This document shows positions 45,577-57,604 of a stretch of DNA of 64,000 nucleotides, piece after piece; position 1 is the stretch's first letter, and each line of letters begins with the position of its first letter. Origin of the DNA: Fragum whitleyi. Taxonomy: Eukaryota; Mollusca; Bivalvia; Cardiida; Cardiidae. The position numbers and the translations under genes were made by a program. Under the pieces are notes generated by a model, which ran no database searches, was not told the origin of the DNA, and saw only the letters and a program-made list of their open reading frames with translations. The stretch covers positions 29,263,272-29,327,271 of the forward strand of contig OX411549.1 of assembly GCA_948146395.1 (NCBI GenBank), given 5' to 3'.

Positions 45577-46544
45577 GTTTTTAACACAATAAGGAAAGAT
45601 TTTCGATTTCTTTTGAGTGAAAGTTTCTTTCTTTTTTTTTATTCAGAATTTATTATACGTTTAACCAAACTATATGGAAAATATGAGAAGATGTAACACA
45701 AGCAGTGTCTTGCAATTAAGATTTTATGCAACACCCTACATGTTGGACTAAATTAGCGATAATTTAAACGGTGTTCTTAATTATATAATTTATCTGTTAA
45801 GTTTTATTTCCAACTCGTGACAAATTTAGAAAGATGTACATTTTTTTCTGGGGACAATCATGGTTGCGGTTGCATGTCAAATTAATCTAATATAATTCTA
45901 AATGAATCTCTTTATTTTAATGCATTGTGATTGTCTGAAAAACAATCCCAGTGAAGATGATTCTGAGTATGCAGATTGTGTAAACTTCCACAAAAAGTAA
46001 TCTCGAAAGAAAACCGTTGAATTATTGATATTTTTTTTTACATTTGTGTCTCTTGATATTAGGTTATTAGATGTGAAGAGAGTATTTGTTGATTTCATTG
46101 AGGTATGAATTTAAAAACCCAATAACACTCATGAATGAATCCGCTTCGCGAATTTATACAGTTATAAGTTATTTTTAATTTCATATCATTATGAAACCAA
46201 CAAATATTTTCTTTACCTATTAAATGAAATAAAATGTTATTTAAATCTCAAGTTGTTTTAAAACTTTTAGTTTGTTTTTTTTTTCAAATCAATGATGCTA
46301 TTTTATCTTATTAAAAATCCACTTTTATTAGCCCATAGTCGAAAAGTATGATAATAATGATACTGAAAATACAGAATAAAACAACGTATTCTAAGTCTGT
46401 GAACTTTTTTGAAATCTATATAATAAAATATTCAACAAAGGAACAGTTTTTTTATTCGAGCCCGATCAAAGAAATTCTAGCCGGGAAAAGATAAAATAAA
46501 AAATAATTTTAACAGAGGTTAATAAATATAAATGAGCTCTGCGC
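45577..46544. other. AT-rich stretch, nothing recognised
   Basis: No gene or repeat family identified. Confidence 0.4.
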
Positions 46545-46770
46545 GAGATTTCACACAATTTCAAATAACCACAAAGCAGAGACTCTGACCAGCCTGTGCA
46601 TCCGCACAGTCTGACCAGAGTCTCTACTATGCGTTTTATAGATAGATAAGGTATCAAAGTATCGGTAGACAATAAGGTAACTTTTACATTTACAGTATGT
46701 GGCTGTCTTCGCTGCTCAATGTTTGTCCCTCATGCACAAATCAAATTGTTGGAAATGTCACGCAGGCTCA
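46545..46770. mobile_element. MITE family H, copy 3
   Basis: Inner palindrome GACTCTGACCAGCCTGTGCA / CACAGTCTGACCAGAGTC near 46581-46622, right end TTGTTGGAAATGTCACGC. Same order as copies at 5711 and 20609; left end decayed. Confidence 0.72.
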
Positions 46771-47202
46771 AATAACTATAAGTCTGAAGTAAAAGTATAA
46801 GAAAGTATGGAATACTGCTACTTACTAGTGCGTCAGGAACTCTGAAGAAAGTATGAAATGGACGAGTCTATTTTGCTGTTTTATACTATGTTCGAGCAAA
46901 TTTCAAGACGCAGATGGGCTTTTCGTTTTTTCCAGACAATATGTTGCGATGGATTTTAATGGCTTATCGATCTGTAGGATTGATGATACTATATTTCGAA
47001 TAGAGGTGAACTGAGGCCCTTCTTCTGTGAATTTAATGAGGGCCTCATTTCTATGGTCTTTTTTATGTTGAATTAGATGAAATTACCAGACTTATTTGAA
47101 AATGGCTATTTATTTCTGACTTCTTAAGAAGAATTTAATAGCCATATAATTACACGAGGCATCATTTGAATACCCCCTCTAAAAAGAAATTAACATGAAA
47201 GA
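46771..47202. other. Nothing recognised
   Basis: No open frame or repeat family identified. Confidence 0.4.
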
Positions 47203-47641
47203 CAGTTAACAACATCGTGAAAATGACAAGGTGAATGACTTTGGAATAATTTTTATATCAAATTGAATGAGTATGTGGAGCGAGTTTTGAGTGGATTTAA
47301 TGGGATGTAATTCCTTATCGCAAATTTTGTTCAGGATGAACAAAATTAGCGATATTAATTAACCCCCTTTGATAAAATATGCATACATATTCTATAAATG
47401 GTTTCATTTTTCTTCATGAACCAATCAGACACTTACAATTTGAAAAATGTCAGTGAAATTGTGATTTTTCTAGCTATATTTATTTTGAATGACGTTGCCG
47501 ATTCTATCTTTTTCAGTGAGTTTTGAGCGGTTTTTGAATGGTTTGAGTGAGTGTTTAGAATGAATAAATGGAGCGTTGAGCGAGTGATTTGGAATGGTTT
47601 TGATCGAGATGAATGTCAATTTTACGATGTTATTAACAGTA
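47203..47641. mobile_element. MITE family A, well-preserved copy (439 bp)
   Basis: Left end ACAGTTAACAACATCGTGAA, right end TTTTACGATGTTATTAACAGT, inverted. Interior phrases 'gagcgagttttgagtg' and 'gcgttgagcgagtgattt' are themselves partly symmetric. Confidence 0.78.
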
Positions 47642-47789
47642 TCTTATAAAATTAGATTTCTTTGCCTTGACGGACAGATGAAAGACCCGCAGAAGATTAT
47701 CTGAACAAAAACAGCCATAGTCTCATCTGAATTATTCGAAATATTTCATAATTTCCATTGTGCGTAACTGTAGTAAATATGCCACTTCT

Positions 47790-48012
47790 GTAACCGAAAA
47801 TGAATGAATGAAAAAATTATGGAACGAATGATTTATAGAATTAATGAATGAATAAATGATTGAACTAACATATGAACTTATGCAAGAATGAATGAATGAA
47901 TGTATGAATGAATGAATGAACGAAAGAATGAAGAAATGAATGAATGAATGAATGAATGAATGAATGAATGAATGAATGAATGAATGAATGAATGAATGAA
48001 TGAATGAACGAA
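47790..48012. repeat. (TGAA)n microsatellite
   Basis: Imperfect then perfect TGAA units, densest at 47935-48010. Open frames over it are low-complexity. Confidence 0.93.
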
Positions 48013-48520
48013 TGTCTTCAAACATTTTCAGAAAAAATATGAGGAAAAGAAAAAAAGACATTAAAATGTGATGTATGATGAATCACTGAAAGAAGGAACA
48101 GATTTTCTTAGCATATAGTAAGCAAGCATTTACTTTAAAGTACTCTCAATTTATCAAAGTACTCACATGTGACCTCTTAGCTTCGTCGTGAAGGAATTTT
48201 GAATTTTGGAATGTAAACCAGTCAATGTTTATTTTATCACGCCCTATGTTGTCGGCACTAATCGGGTCGGTCTTGGAAGGAAACTTTTTTAACAAAATGT
48301 GGTACCGATGGGGCTATAACCTTTAAGTTTCTACGACAAAAAAGGAATATCGTGATTCCCTATGTGATATATGTGACCTATAAACATGTCGTTTATAAAG
48401 TACAGAAAATTATATACATGTTTAAGGATATGTTTACAATAACAAGTGTTAGATTGGATTCAGCAACAACCTGTTGGAAAAGATCAAGATGTAGGGTCAT
48501 TTTCTAAAGAACATATAGAG

Positions 48521-48960
48521 GATAATCGTTTGTTTCAGTGTAAGATCGATTTATATTTCATTGAGTGAACAACAAAAGCTATGTTTTCACGAGTGGCAGA
48601 GCCACGAGTGAAAATATAGCTTTAGTTGTTCACGAAATGAAATATTAATCGATCTTACTAGAAAAACAAACGATTACTCTATTTCTTTACTGCAAAAATG
48701 AGACAAAATGTGAAATTTCTAGGACATATTTTCGTAAAGCGCGTCATTTTGCAAGTGATTGCTACGCAACGCATGTGACGTCACTTATTTCGCCCCGCAT
48801 AGGTGACGACAGATAGGGTGAAATGCACAAAAGCAGGGTATAAAATTGTGATAATTCCACTGCTTTTGCGGTGAGATTATCAAGTGATAATCTGCCGTTA
48901 TTTCTCGATAAACCACCGAAAAGCATTAAAGAATTATATATATATTTGGTAGAGAGACTA
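48521..48960. mobile_element. Palindromic foldback family F3, copy 2
   Basis: 48521-48675 is a palindrome with ~70-bp arms around GAGTGGCAGAGCCACGAG. 48700-48960 continues with 'aagcgcgtcattttgcaagt' and 'gagattatcaagtgataatc' shared with 39705-40230. Confidence 0.72.
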
Positions 48961-48999
48961 CTGGTTACTGCGTGATGAATTACTAAAGGTTCGGCCAAA

Positions 49000-49310
49000 A
49001 TTGCTTACAGCAATAAGCAGTATTCTACACTCGGGCTTGCGAGGGGGCGATATGCAGCACTCTTTACATCCTCGTTGCTTTTGTAGGTTCTGCCTTAGAA
49101 AGCCAGGTTTTGGTGATTTTGTTTATATGATTGTTCCACACCAGATTTGGAGAGAGCTCTACTCCAACGTACTTTGTTGTTTTATTTGATGATAGTTTGT
49201 GTCCTTTAAAAAGGTAGTCGTTGATTAGTGGACTTCTCTTTTTGTGTACCCTAAGAATGCTACATATTTCTGGGTGGAAAGACTCTCCCCTTAGAGTGTT
49301 CATTCCGAAC
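49000..49310 (-). pseudogene. Non-LTR retrotransposon reverse-transcriptase fragment
   Basis: Minus frame at 49064-49303 reads FHPEICSILRVHKKRSP, then KYVGVELSPNLVWNNHI and NKITK, the conserved end of a LINE reverse transcriptase (C-x-V-L-R-V ... K-Y-L-G-V ... L-x-W-x-x-H-I). Beyond it the homology continues in another frame (NEDVKSAAYRPLASPSVEYC), so the copy is frameshifted. It is short on both sides and certainly dead. Confidence 0.75.
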
Positions 49311-49718
49311 TATTGTCATACCTAGCTCTCTTTTGGTTCAACAACTTCGGAAACTGTGTCCAGGATCTCTTATACTCGGGCACAATTTCTACAGAGAAAA
49401 AGCTTTAGGAGCAAGATTGGCTATTTTTCAGACAGAACTATTTGACTACAATCGGCATTCAAAGAGAAATTGAGTGAATGGTTACGTATATTATCACGTA
49501 GGTTATTACCATTGAAAGTGGTCTCTAAACGTTGAAACTATAGTGTGACTACGCTGTTGTTATGATGTCTTGTCCGCCTGCCAACTATTCGCTGTTTGTT
49601 TCCATTCGGAACATCACTCGTAAATTGCAACAGACCTCGGGTGTATTTAAGGCGGATGAGTATGTAACAAACCGTGCATTTTGTTAGGCGGAAACAGTGT
49701 AAGAAAAACTAGCACTGT
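49311..49718. other. Nothing recognised
   Basis: No gene or repeat family identified next to the LINE fragment. Confidence 0.35.
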
Positions 49719-49838
49719 AGATTTATATCTTTTTCAATAAATAACGGCTGAAAAATCTTAATTTTTGAGAATGACGAATCATTCTCAAAAATTAAGATCT
49801 CTTTTCAGCCGTTATTTAAGAATCTAAAGATATTTATA
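49719..49838. repeat. Long palindrome, family F4
   Basis: Arms 49719-49775 and 49779-49838 share 'taacggctgaaaaatcttaa' and its complement. Three-base centre. No second copy noticed. Confidence 0.78.
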
Positions 49839-50269
49839 TTAGGATTCGATGGTTTCACGTTAGTGGCTTCAACGAGTAGCGTTGTCGACGTCGAATGTTT
49901 TCACTCACAGTTTCGAGGGCTAACGTCATTTTAACTGACGTCATCGAGTTTTTTCCAAGGTTTTCCCGTAATTTTCAAAAATAGTCCGTCTATGTACATC
50001 AGAGATTGATCGTGAGATTGGCCGAGTGGTGTTCCGAATGGACTGTTTCATGTCGTCAACAATATGTATATATTGGTCCCCTATACGACTTAAAAAGAGC
50101 AGAGGTACCAGCCTACTATATATTTTGCTGACAAATACCTTTTTATTGGAGGGACCAGCAAACCATCAATAGTCACGTTGGTCTACCATCCATTCGCCTG
50201 AAATCATACGTTATGTAGCAGATGGCTTTAAAGTTAAAACGCAAACTGATGGGTTCGTCATACGAAAAG
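49839..50269. other. Nothing recognised
   Basis: No gene or family identified. Confidence 0.35.
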
Positions 50270-50458
50270 GTGGTTGATACAGTTAACAGCATCGTGAAAT
50301 TGATAGTCATTTCGACCAAAACCATTCCAAATCACTCGCTCAGAGCTCATTTCAATGCATTTCAAACACTCACCCACACCATTCAAAACACTCGAAAATC
50401 GTTTCGAAATCGTCCTAATTATCGTTTTCCTAATGATTCAATGGTTAGGTTCATATGA
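50270..50458. mobile_element. MITE family A, partial copy in reverse orientation
   Basis: 'ACAGTTAACAGCATCGTGAA' at 50279 is followed by 'accattccaaatcactcgct', the reverse complement of the family's right half. It ends abruptly. Confidence 0.65.
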
Positions 50459-51007
50459 GTCTTTGCTTTAGTATTGGGAGTTTCTGCTTCAAATGTGGGC
50501 TATTTTCTTTTCAATCAAAATTGTCATGGTCCATGGCTTTTATTTTCACTAATATGCATAATTCACTTTCCCTTGGCTTCCCGTGAAAAACAACAACAAC
50601 AAAAACAAAAAAAGGGGTATAACTTTAGTTAATTGATAATTGAAACATTGCCAAAACTAAACATATTCCTCATGTGCTTATTTTGTTATCTAATGTCATT
50701 TTTTCTTTACAGGTCTTAGCATTCTGATTGGCTAAAAATGATCAATTGATTGATTAAAGAATTTAGTCTTTATGTTTCCAAGTGACATGACGTCGTTTGG
50801 CATTCGATTTAGGTTAATGCCCTTTCCTGTCCTTGAAATGACGTCACAAGGGGGAATGACGTTGTTTCTAATTATAGAAGATATTGTATTGATTTAAAAA
50901 AAAAAAGAAAGAAAAAAAAGAATAAGCCAAGATTAAATTTGTACATGAATGAGAGAAATAATTTGAGTAAAAAGATTTTGTCAATTTTGATGAGCCATAC
51001 GTGAACT
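50459..51007. other. Nothing recognised
   Basis: Includes an A-rich tract at 50895-50925. Confidence 0.35.
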
Positions 51008-51068
51008 GCTGTTAATAAAGTTAATAACATCGACAAATTAACACTCATTCGCCAATTTATTAAAAACG

Positions 51069-51631
51069 TTTAATAAAACACTCAGTATTCAATATTTCAG
51101 CAAAAATTGCCTTTTTCAAGAAAACGAAAAATATTTTAACACTACTACATAATAATTTTAACTGATACAGCCATTTGAATTTATCTCACAAAGGATATGA
51201 CGTCAACGTCGTTTTTCCACGTTCAGGCGACGTTGACGTTCCCGCGCATAATCAGACGTCAACTAACGGTATGTGGAACTGCGCGTCTTTTACGTTGCAA
51301 CCCAATGGCTGTACAGTTTGTAGCCTTTTGATCCATGCTGACAAATGGATTTGGCGCTCTGTCCGGTCTGCGGAGTACGTCTTCTTTAAAACCTTAAATC
51401 TCACATCAGAGCTTGAATGCTCGCCCATTTTAAAATGGAGATTTATCGGTTTCTCGCGCTGAAAGCGTACATCCCTCAGATGTTCTTTCATCCTTTCATT
51501 CAACTGTCTCTCTGTCTCTCCCACATATACCACCTTATCAAATCGCACACAACTTAAAAGTTGCCGAAATATTGAATACTGAGTGTTTTATTAAATGTTT
51601 ATTCTATTCCCTTCGGAAAAAAATTGTGATA
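51069..51631 (-). mobile_element. Penelope-like element fragment with 12-bp target duplication
   Basis: Identical TTATTAAAAACG lies at 51057-51068 and 51632-51643. A perfect 30-bp inverted pair (TTTAATAAAACACTCAGTAT... at 51069-51098 and its complement at 51566-51595) brackets a GIY-YIG-type endonuclease coding fragment on the minus strand. Penelope-like elements are 5'-truncated often and leave target duplications of variable length, which fits. Confidence 0.72.
51252..51548 (-). pseudogene. GIY-YIG endonuclease domain fragment (Penelope-like type)
   Basis: The frame reads FDKVVYVGETERQLNERMKE, then HLRDVR, then RFKVLKKTYSADRTERQIHL and SAWIKRLQTVQPLGCNVKDA. Y-V-G-E-T is the second half of the GIY-YIG motif, the Arg of ERQ-x-x-E-R is in the expected place, and E-R-Q-I-x-x-S-A-W is the usual helix with the catalytic Glu. 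The first (GIY) strand is cut off at the 5' side by the inverted end, so the domain is incomplete. The frame ends in TGA at 51252. This is likely the C-terminus of a Penelope-like reverse transcriptase. Confidence 0.75.
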
Positions 51632-51783
51632 TTATTAAAAACGATTCGAAATTATTCAAAAGGGTAAACTTTTCATTCAAATCGATCAGATTATTGTCCG
51701 GTTTTATGAGTGTTGGGTTTCTAGCCCCTGATTTGCCCACGAAGACACAGAAACAGAAAAGCATGTAGAATCATTCAACCAAA

Positions 51784-52070
51784 TGAATACTTCGTAGGCG
51801 TATCTAGGACTTTGAATATTATACGCAGAAGGCGACAACCAAAGAATATATAGGATAAAGGCGATATGCGGAACGTGACAAAAGATGAATGCCCTCCGTC
51901 CTCTCCCTTTTTATGACTTGAGCGTTGGTGAATAATCAAAACATCGTAACTGCAGCTTGAATAAGCTGTAGTTTCGATGTTATGATCGTTCATCAACGAT
52001 ATTTTTCAACAGATGATTATTTCTTTACGCACTTGCGTAAATTGCGTAATGGGAGTTACGCCTTGTACTT
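51784..52070. mobile_element. MITE family M, copy 2 (reverse orientation)
   Basis: 'CGTAGGCGTATCTAGGACTT' left and 'GCGTAATGGGAGTTACGCC' right, reversed relative to 36648-36925. Confidence 0.72.
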
Positions 52071-52182
52071 GCTTGGGTCTTTTCTAACGAGTCTGGCTCG
52101 AGTTCCCCCAAATTAATCGGGTAGAAAGCAGCAGTTTAGGCTTAGACCAGGCTGCACATCAGTGAAGGCTACTCTTAGCTAA

Positions 52183-52345
52183 CAGTTACCAGCATCATGA
52201 ACAAAAATTGTGCTATTTGATTACCTACCTCCCATTAAATTCACGCTTCTCGCTCAAAACACCCATTCAATTTCATTCCAAAATACAATGTTATTCTAAA
52301 ATCATTCATCTTGTCAATTTACGATGTTGGTAACTGTAATAACCC
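52183..52345. mobile_element. MITE family A, short internally deleted copy
   Basis: 'aacagttaccagcatcatga' left and 'ttacgatgttggtaactgta' right end; only ~160 bp remain. Confidence 0.6.
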
Positions 52346-52365
52346 ACCAAAGCTCTGTTTACAAC

Positions 52366-52469
52366 CATAGGGGTCCGAAATACGCCCCCCCCCCACACAC
52401 ACACCACCATATATACTAATAATATATTATTAGTATATATGGTGGTGGGGGTTATTTCGGACCCCTATG
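52366..52469. repeat. Long palindrome, family F5
   Basis: Arms share CATAGGGGTCCGAAATA / TATTTCGGACCCCTATG and a centre of TA-rich symmetric sequence ('actaataatatattattagt'). A C/CA run (52384-52401) interrupts the left arm. Flanked by direct GTTTACAAC copies. Confidence 0.8.
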
Positions 52470-52472
52470 TTT

Positions 52473-53898
52473 ACAACACGAGTATGCAACCATGAGATAT
52501 GGGTGATTTTCAATGGTTATGATCGGAAAGAGGGTCAATTTCACGATGTTATTTATTGTAAACTTAAATACTTAAAAAAACCTAATACATCAGCGGTTAA
52601 CACGAATCGGCATTTAGAAAACAATAACATGATGAGGTGGAATGTTCATTCTAGATCCATAATATTACAAAAATTCGAACAGTGTCGACCATTGTCAGTC
52701 CGCGCAAACCGCGCAGACCGATTAGAATCGATATATTTCAGACGTCTCAAAAGGTGTCATTTTCGCGAGACGGGTCTCAGCTGTTCCCTTCTCGTTCGAC
52801 AGATTGCGTGTTTCGGGGAATTCTGATCGCTGAACGACGGTAAAAATCTTTTCATTTGCATTTTGCTTTTGCTCGCTTATCACATCATGCAGGTACTTTT
52901 GTACATCGGGGAATCGCTACCCCCCCCCCCCCCCCCCCCCGCGCGCCGCCCCTCCCCTGATCTACGCCATGGCACACCCCTCAGATATTAAACTTGTAGC
53001 CTGCTTTCTGTGAGAGACAACAGGTAGCGTAAAAATTTTACGGCAATCTGATTGGCTGTTTGGATTATCGATGTAGTTTTCGCGACAAGTCAGTTTTTAC
53101 AAAATCGTAAGAATTTTCCCATCAAGCATATCGTAATCCGTTGATTTTTGAAATAGAAGTACTGAAATTCTACTGAATACTGAAAAGTTGTACTTTGGAA
53201 CGCTGAAGATGTATGTGTTTGTTAAATTCTGGCAGTCTCTTCTCTTGGTAAACGGCTACATCAATATTTACACACACAAAAATCGGACAAAGCAGCGTAC
53301 CTTGCACGAGAAATTAAACATCCCCAATTTCAAAATTAACATTCAGTGGTGTGAGGGGTAAATTAAACGATTATATCATTTTACGAAAATGAACGTCCAA
53401 AATTATATGTTAATAGCTTATTTCTAATGCATTACATAAAAGACATTGAAAAACAAGAATTTTTTCAATAACATAACTTTATTTCTTCGACTGAAAATTA
53501 GAGTTTTTTCTGCATTTTGCGACTTATGTGACTTTTTGAAAGTAGGGTTGGTGTCTTCTTATGCCTGCTATACATGTTCTATTGGTCCTTTTTGAATAAC
53601 TCTTACCAAAATCCTTGAGATTGATTTGTCTTACTGTGAAAGTCGTATTCTGTTCAATTATCTTATTGTAAATGTATCGAAAAGGTAGAATTATATAGTG
53701 ACCGATTAGATGTTGGTTTCAGTAAATACGCCATTTTTCTAAAGTAACATGCCATCGTAAAAGCGTAGTTTGTTGCTCAACAGACGTTAGACCTTAAAAA
53801 AAAGAAAAAAAATACAGTACATGTCAACCGGATGTCGCATTCCAATAAATTTATACATACATAAGATAGAATGATAATTATACACTCAGAATTTTAGC
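52473..53898. other. Non-coding stretch with a CpG-rich part and a poly-C run
   Basis: 52480-52565 carries a family A right end ('gagggtcaatttcacgatgt'). 52690-52830 is rich in CG. A 119-codon open frame (52467-52826) spans both and has no domain. A C run of 21 lies at 52920-52940. The remainder is AT-rich. Confidence 0.4.
52920..52940. repeat. Poly-C run (21)
   Basis: Twenty-one C followed by GCGCGCC. Length may be unreliable. Confidence 0.95.
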
Positions 53899-54328
53899 TG
53901 CAGTAAACAACATCGTGGAATTTACGAAGGTGAATGATTTTGGAACGAAATTGAATGAGTGCAATGAGTGAGTTTTGAGTGAAATTAAATGGGGGAAATG
54001 CGATATCACTAATTTTGTTCAGGATGCACAAATATTGCGATGTTTATTACCACTCTTCAATAAAATATACACACAAGTTCTATAAATAGCTTCCTATCTT
54101 TCAAGAACCAATCAGATGCTGATAATTTCATTTATGTCAGTGAAATCATGATTTCTCCTTAATAGTATTGTTTTGAACGTATTTGTTGATCTTATCCTAT
54201 TAAGTGATTTTGGAGCGTTTATGAATGGTTTAATTGAGTATTTGAAATGAATTAATGGGGCGCTGTGGGATTTATTTAGAATGGCTTTGATCGGAATGGG
54301 AGTCAATATCACGATATTATTAACTGTA
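53899..54328. mobile_element. MITE family A, copy of ~430 bp
   Basis: Left 'tgcagtaaacaacatcgtgg', right 'caatatcacgatattattaa' with 'ctgta'. Interior as in 47203. Confidence 0.76.
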
Positions 54329-55374
54329 AAAGCGGTCTTCGAGGTCTGATCAGAGTCGACGCTTAGCGCATTACCAGATGGTCATTTTTTGCGTCACTTA
54401 AAGCTTCAGCTTGAATAAGCTCAGCTGCTTTTACTTTGTCCTTTCAATTCTCCTTTTCGTGTGACACGTTACACATTTAAGTTGAATTAAGGATATTGTC
54501 CCACAAGCCAAGTCACGAGTGTAGGAAAGCCTTTCCCATCTTGTGACAGATTGAAACTCAATTAAACTTTAAATTATACTTCATAAGACGTTTAGATAAA
54601 AATCAAATTTTAGAAGGAATATAATTTTGTCAGAATAAAAGATAGCGCGTATTTTGGTAGGCTAGGTATTTGTATGGAGCGTAGCCATCGCAAATATCAT
54701 CTAAATGGCCAATACTCACTTTATTTGAGTTTTTCGGCCACATTTAACAACCCTTGGACTCGGGTGCTAATTAAAACCTTAATAGCCCTTTTTAATGGCA
54801 CTCCGCTTTGCACGTAAATGTACGTGCAAAGCGGGTGTCATTTTGAAAGCGTTTTGGAAACCCCATGAATGAAACTCCTCCGGCGAGATGATCGTGGGTT
54901 GGAAGTGTAATGTAAAAAGCCCGTCGAGCACAATCTATATTCAATTGGCAGATTGGGTATAAATGTATTACGTAAGTGTGTTTAACCTATACAAGAAATT
55001 AAGACGATGAAAATGAAGGCAATGTGCATGGATTTAAAGTAATTGACAAATAAATTTATATTGTTTTTTGTCATGAAATATCCATCTACTAAACTTGTGG
55101 TGTTATAAGCATCCACCAAGTCTTGCAAGGTTTCGATTTTCATATTTTCAGCGATTTTGCATTGCAAATTTGGTATTTTGAATATTTTCGATCGATCAAC
55201 CGGAAACAAATTATATCGGAATTCACAAGCAAAATCATTTAAACAACCTGAGAGAAAAAGATGTTTAAATGTTGAAAGTCAAAATAAACCTTAAACTAAC
55301 AGAATTAAGCAACTTTATCTATACTCATTTACCGTTATGAGAGTGAAATTGGGCCTTATCCGATAATTATCGGA
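54329..55374. other. Non-coding stretch with hairpin family K, copy 3
   Basis: 54806-54837 is a perfect 14-bp-stem hairpin, CCGCTTTGCACGTA / TACGTGCAAAGCGG with a 4-base loop, inside weaker outer arms. No gene seen; a 75-codon minus open frame at 54982-55209 has no domain. Confidence 0.5.
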
Positions 55375-55602
55375 GGAGTATATATATAATACGTACTCAC
55401 TGTTTTGTATGGAAAAAAATATCTAACGAGGTTGGGAGAATTGATCATTGTCGAGGCTCTGCCGAGACAATTATCAATTCTCACAACCGAGTTAGATATT
55501 TTTTCATACAATACACTTAGTATGTATTATATTTATCTTATAATCTCTATTTGTCTCGTTTTCGTCGATGTTTCTAACTGAAATGCAAGTTGCTAAAAAT
55601 AA
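55375..55602. mobile_element. Foldback family F2, left part of a split copy
   Basis: Palindrome 55382-55532 (centre GTCGAGGCTCTGCCGAGAC) matches 45254-45409. Homology stops at '...tgctaaaaataa' and resumes at 63549. Confidence 0.82.
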
Positions 55603-56203
55603 TAGGGACTATTACTAGTTAATAGTCCTCGTTGTTTCCATGGCATCTTCCAGTCTATAAGATCGTTTAGTAAAACTCCAAGTCTAAGTGTGACGTCACT
55701 CACCTCCATTTTTGCTATAGAACAAAGGTAAATGATTTTGTTACCACATTTCAGCTAATAATAAGTTTTTAAAGAAGTTTTCTAGTCAAATATTGTTCCA
55801 CACAGTTAAATAGATGTTCGTTTCGAAGATTTACCGTAACGATTATCTCGGATGGCCTCGCATTCAATGACAAATAGGCAGATATTGCTGAGGCAATGCG
55901 TCTCGCTACGTCTACTGTACTGTACAGCACCCCGCAAAATTGATGCTTATTCGTATAAACTACGTAAATCCCATCTCATTCTTCGTATTTAGTTTACTTT
56001 TTGGAAACCGTGAATCCATATCTTGACAGGCTGCATAAAGCATTTCTTCTCTTGTACTTATTACAGAACATTTTTGCAACCTATAACCCCAGTTCAATGA
56101 ATTCTATTTTGCATTTGGCTTTGTTGTTGTTCATCTTATTCTAAGAATACTTGTTTATGGAAATCTCCTTTAATTTCTTTTCATTATCCACCATGTCCAC
56201 TGG

Positions 56204-56413
56204 AACCTGAGAGCACAAGACATCCAAAAGAGACTGTGAAAAGAATGCTGTGCCCCATATCCATGCTGAGTACCCATTCACAAGCGACAAGTCTAATCTA
56301 GCAAATGAGGCACAAGATGATCTAGTTTGTATATTATACCTGACAGAGCAGATTATTTGGACTATAACAAGGAAAGTGGCTGATCCAAATACCATCCTCA
56401 AGTGCATCAGGTG
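56204..56413 (+). pseudogene. Possible captured coding fragment
   Basis: A 68-codon stretch reads without a stop, with protein-like composition (HIHAEYPFTSDKSNLANEAQ, then DDLVCILYLTEQ...), ending TGA at 56411-56413, close to a donor-like CAG-GTGATG. I do not recognise it. An overlapping minus frame is also open, so chance is quite possible. Confidence 0.25.
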
Positions 56414-57232
56414 ATGTGTATGTTGCTCAGGGATCAATTTGGGGCAAGATGATGAGGGATAAATAGAATGAATAAATAAATAAATAAGTAAATAAATACA
56501 AAATAAGGGAATTTGTAATTCATTTAAAAGGTAACTGGAATTTCATGCCACAAATCCCTGAATGTCTCATTATGGTTGGCTAAAAGAGATATATATTTTT
56601 GTTTTTTCCCCATGATATTCTTAGCTAGAATTATCCCTGGGTGCATCAAGGTCAAAATACATGATTTATCCCAAATTCAAAGAATCCATTGTGCCCTCCG
56701 GAGTACATAAGTAAAGCAACACAGGTCAAAATACATCCAGGGCCCCATATGGATCTCACTTCACTTTTACCATCCGAAAAAAGGGATGATAAACAGATAA
56801 AGGGAAGAGCCCTTTAGGGTTCGACTTGGAAGATAATGTTGTGCACTAACTACACAAATAGATCACCTCAAGAAACGAATGGCCAATGTCTTTCTTATTT
56901 TGGTAAACATTAACTTGATTGCACATCCTGACCAAATTCAAGTTCAACTCAAATAAATCATTAGACCAGTGGCCAAACGCCTCCTTGTTTCATGCTCGAG
57001 AACCTATGATATCCAGGTTCGGTTGAGGTTCAGGTCTCAAATATCTCCAAAATGGCAGACTAACTCAAAGTTTACATCCAATATTAAAAGAATTAAAGAG
57101 ATATTCTTATACTTTGTATTTTACAAGAATTGAGAATCTTTGTTTGACATGGCTTATGTCCCATTGACATTTCAATTTTAACAAACATAAAACATCTATT
57201 TGTTTGAAATCATTGTGTTAGGCTATTGTTCT

Positions 57233-57375
57233 GCTCCATCTGAGTGTTATTTATTCTACTTTATCTGAGCATTATTTATTTGTTTCTATCTGAGCATTAT
57301 TCGTTCCGCTCCATCTGAGCATTAATCATTCTGCTCCATCTGAGCATTATTTGTTCAGCCCCATCTGGGCGTTAT
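57233..57375. repeat. Minisatellite, ~25-bp units (CCATCTGAGCATTATTTGTT)
   Basis: Five to six imperfect units of 'tctatctgagcattattcgt'-type words. The same unit type occurs in the shared right part of every array unit. Confidence 0.8.
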
Positions 57376-57573
57376 TTGCTTTAGCTTTATAACTGTAAAC
57401 ATCAACTTAAATTCTATAAAAAATAGATAAAATAAATAATTATAGAAATATATCAAATAAACAGTAAGTAAACTAGTGTATTTTTTGGCAGTACATTAAA
57501 AAAAAATAAAATAATAATAATAAAAATAAAAATAAAATAAATAAAATATATTTAAAAAAAAAATAATAAAATA

Positions 57574-57604
<31 letters not shown>

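Larger units (their letters stand above)
51008..51720. mobile_element. MITE family A partial copy, split by the Penelope-like insertion
   Basis: 51012-51056 ('gttaataacatcgacaaatt', 'aacactcattcgcc') is a family A end; 51644-51680 ('attcgaaattattcaaaagg') looks like its continuation. Confidence 0.45.

Noticed and set aside
47732..48061. 109-codon minus frame rich in Ser-Phe-Ile-His
   Set aside because: Translation of the TGAA microsatellite.
51175..51462. 95-codon + frame
   Set aside because: It is the antisense shadow of the GIY-YIG coding fragment.
52467..52826. 119-codon + frame
   Set aside because: Starts inside a palindrome and a MITE end and has no domain; the CpG-rich part may simply lack stop codons by composition.
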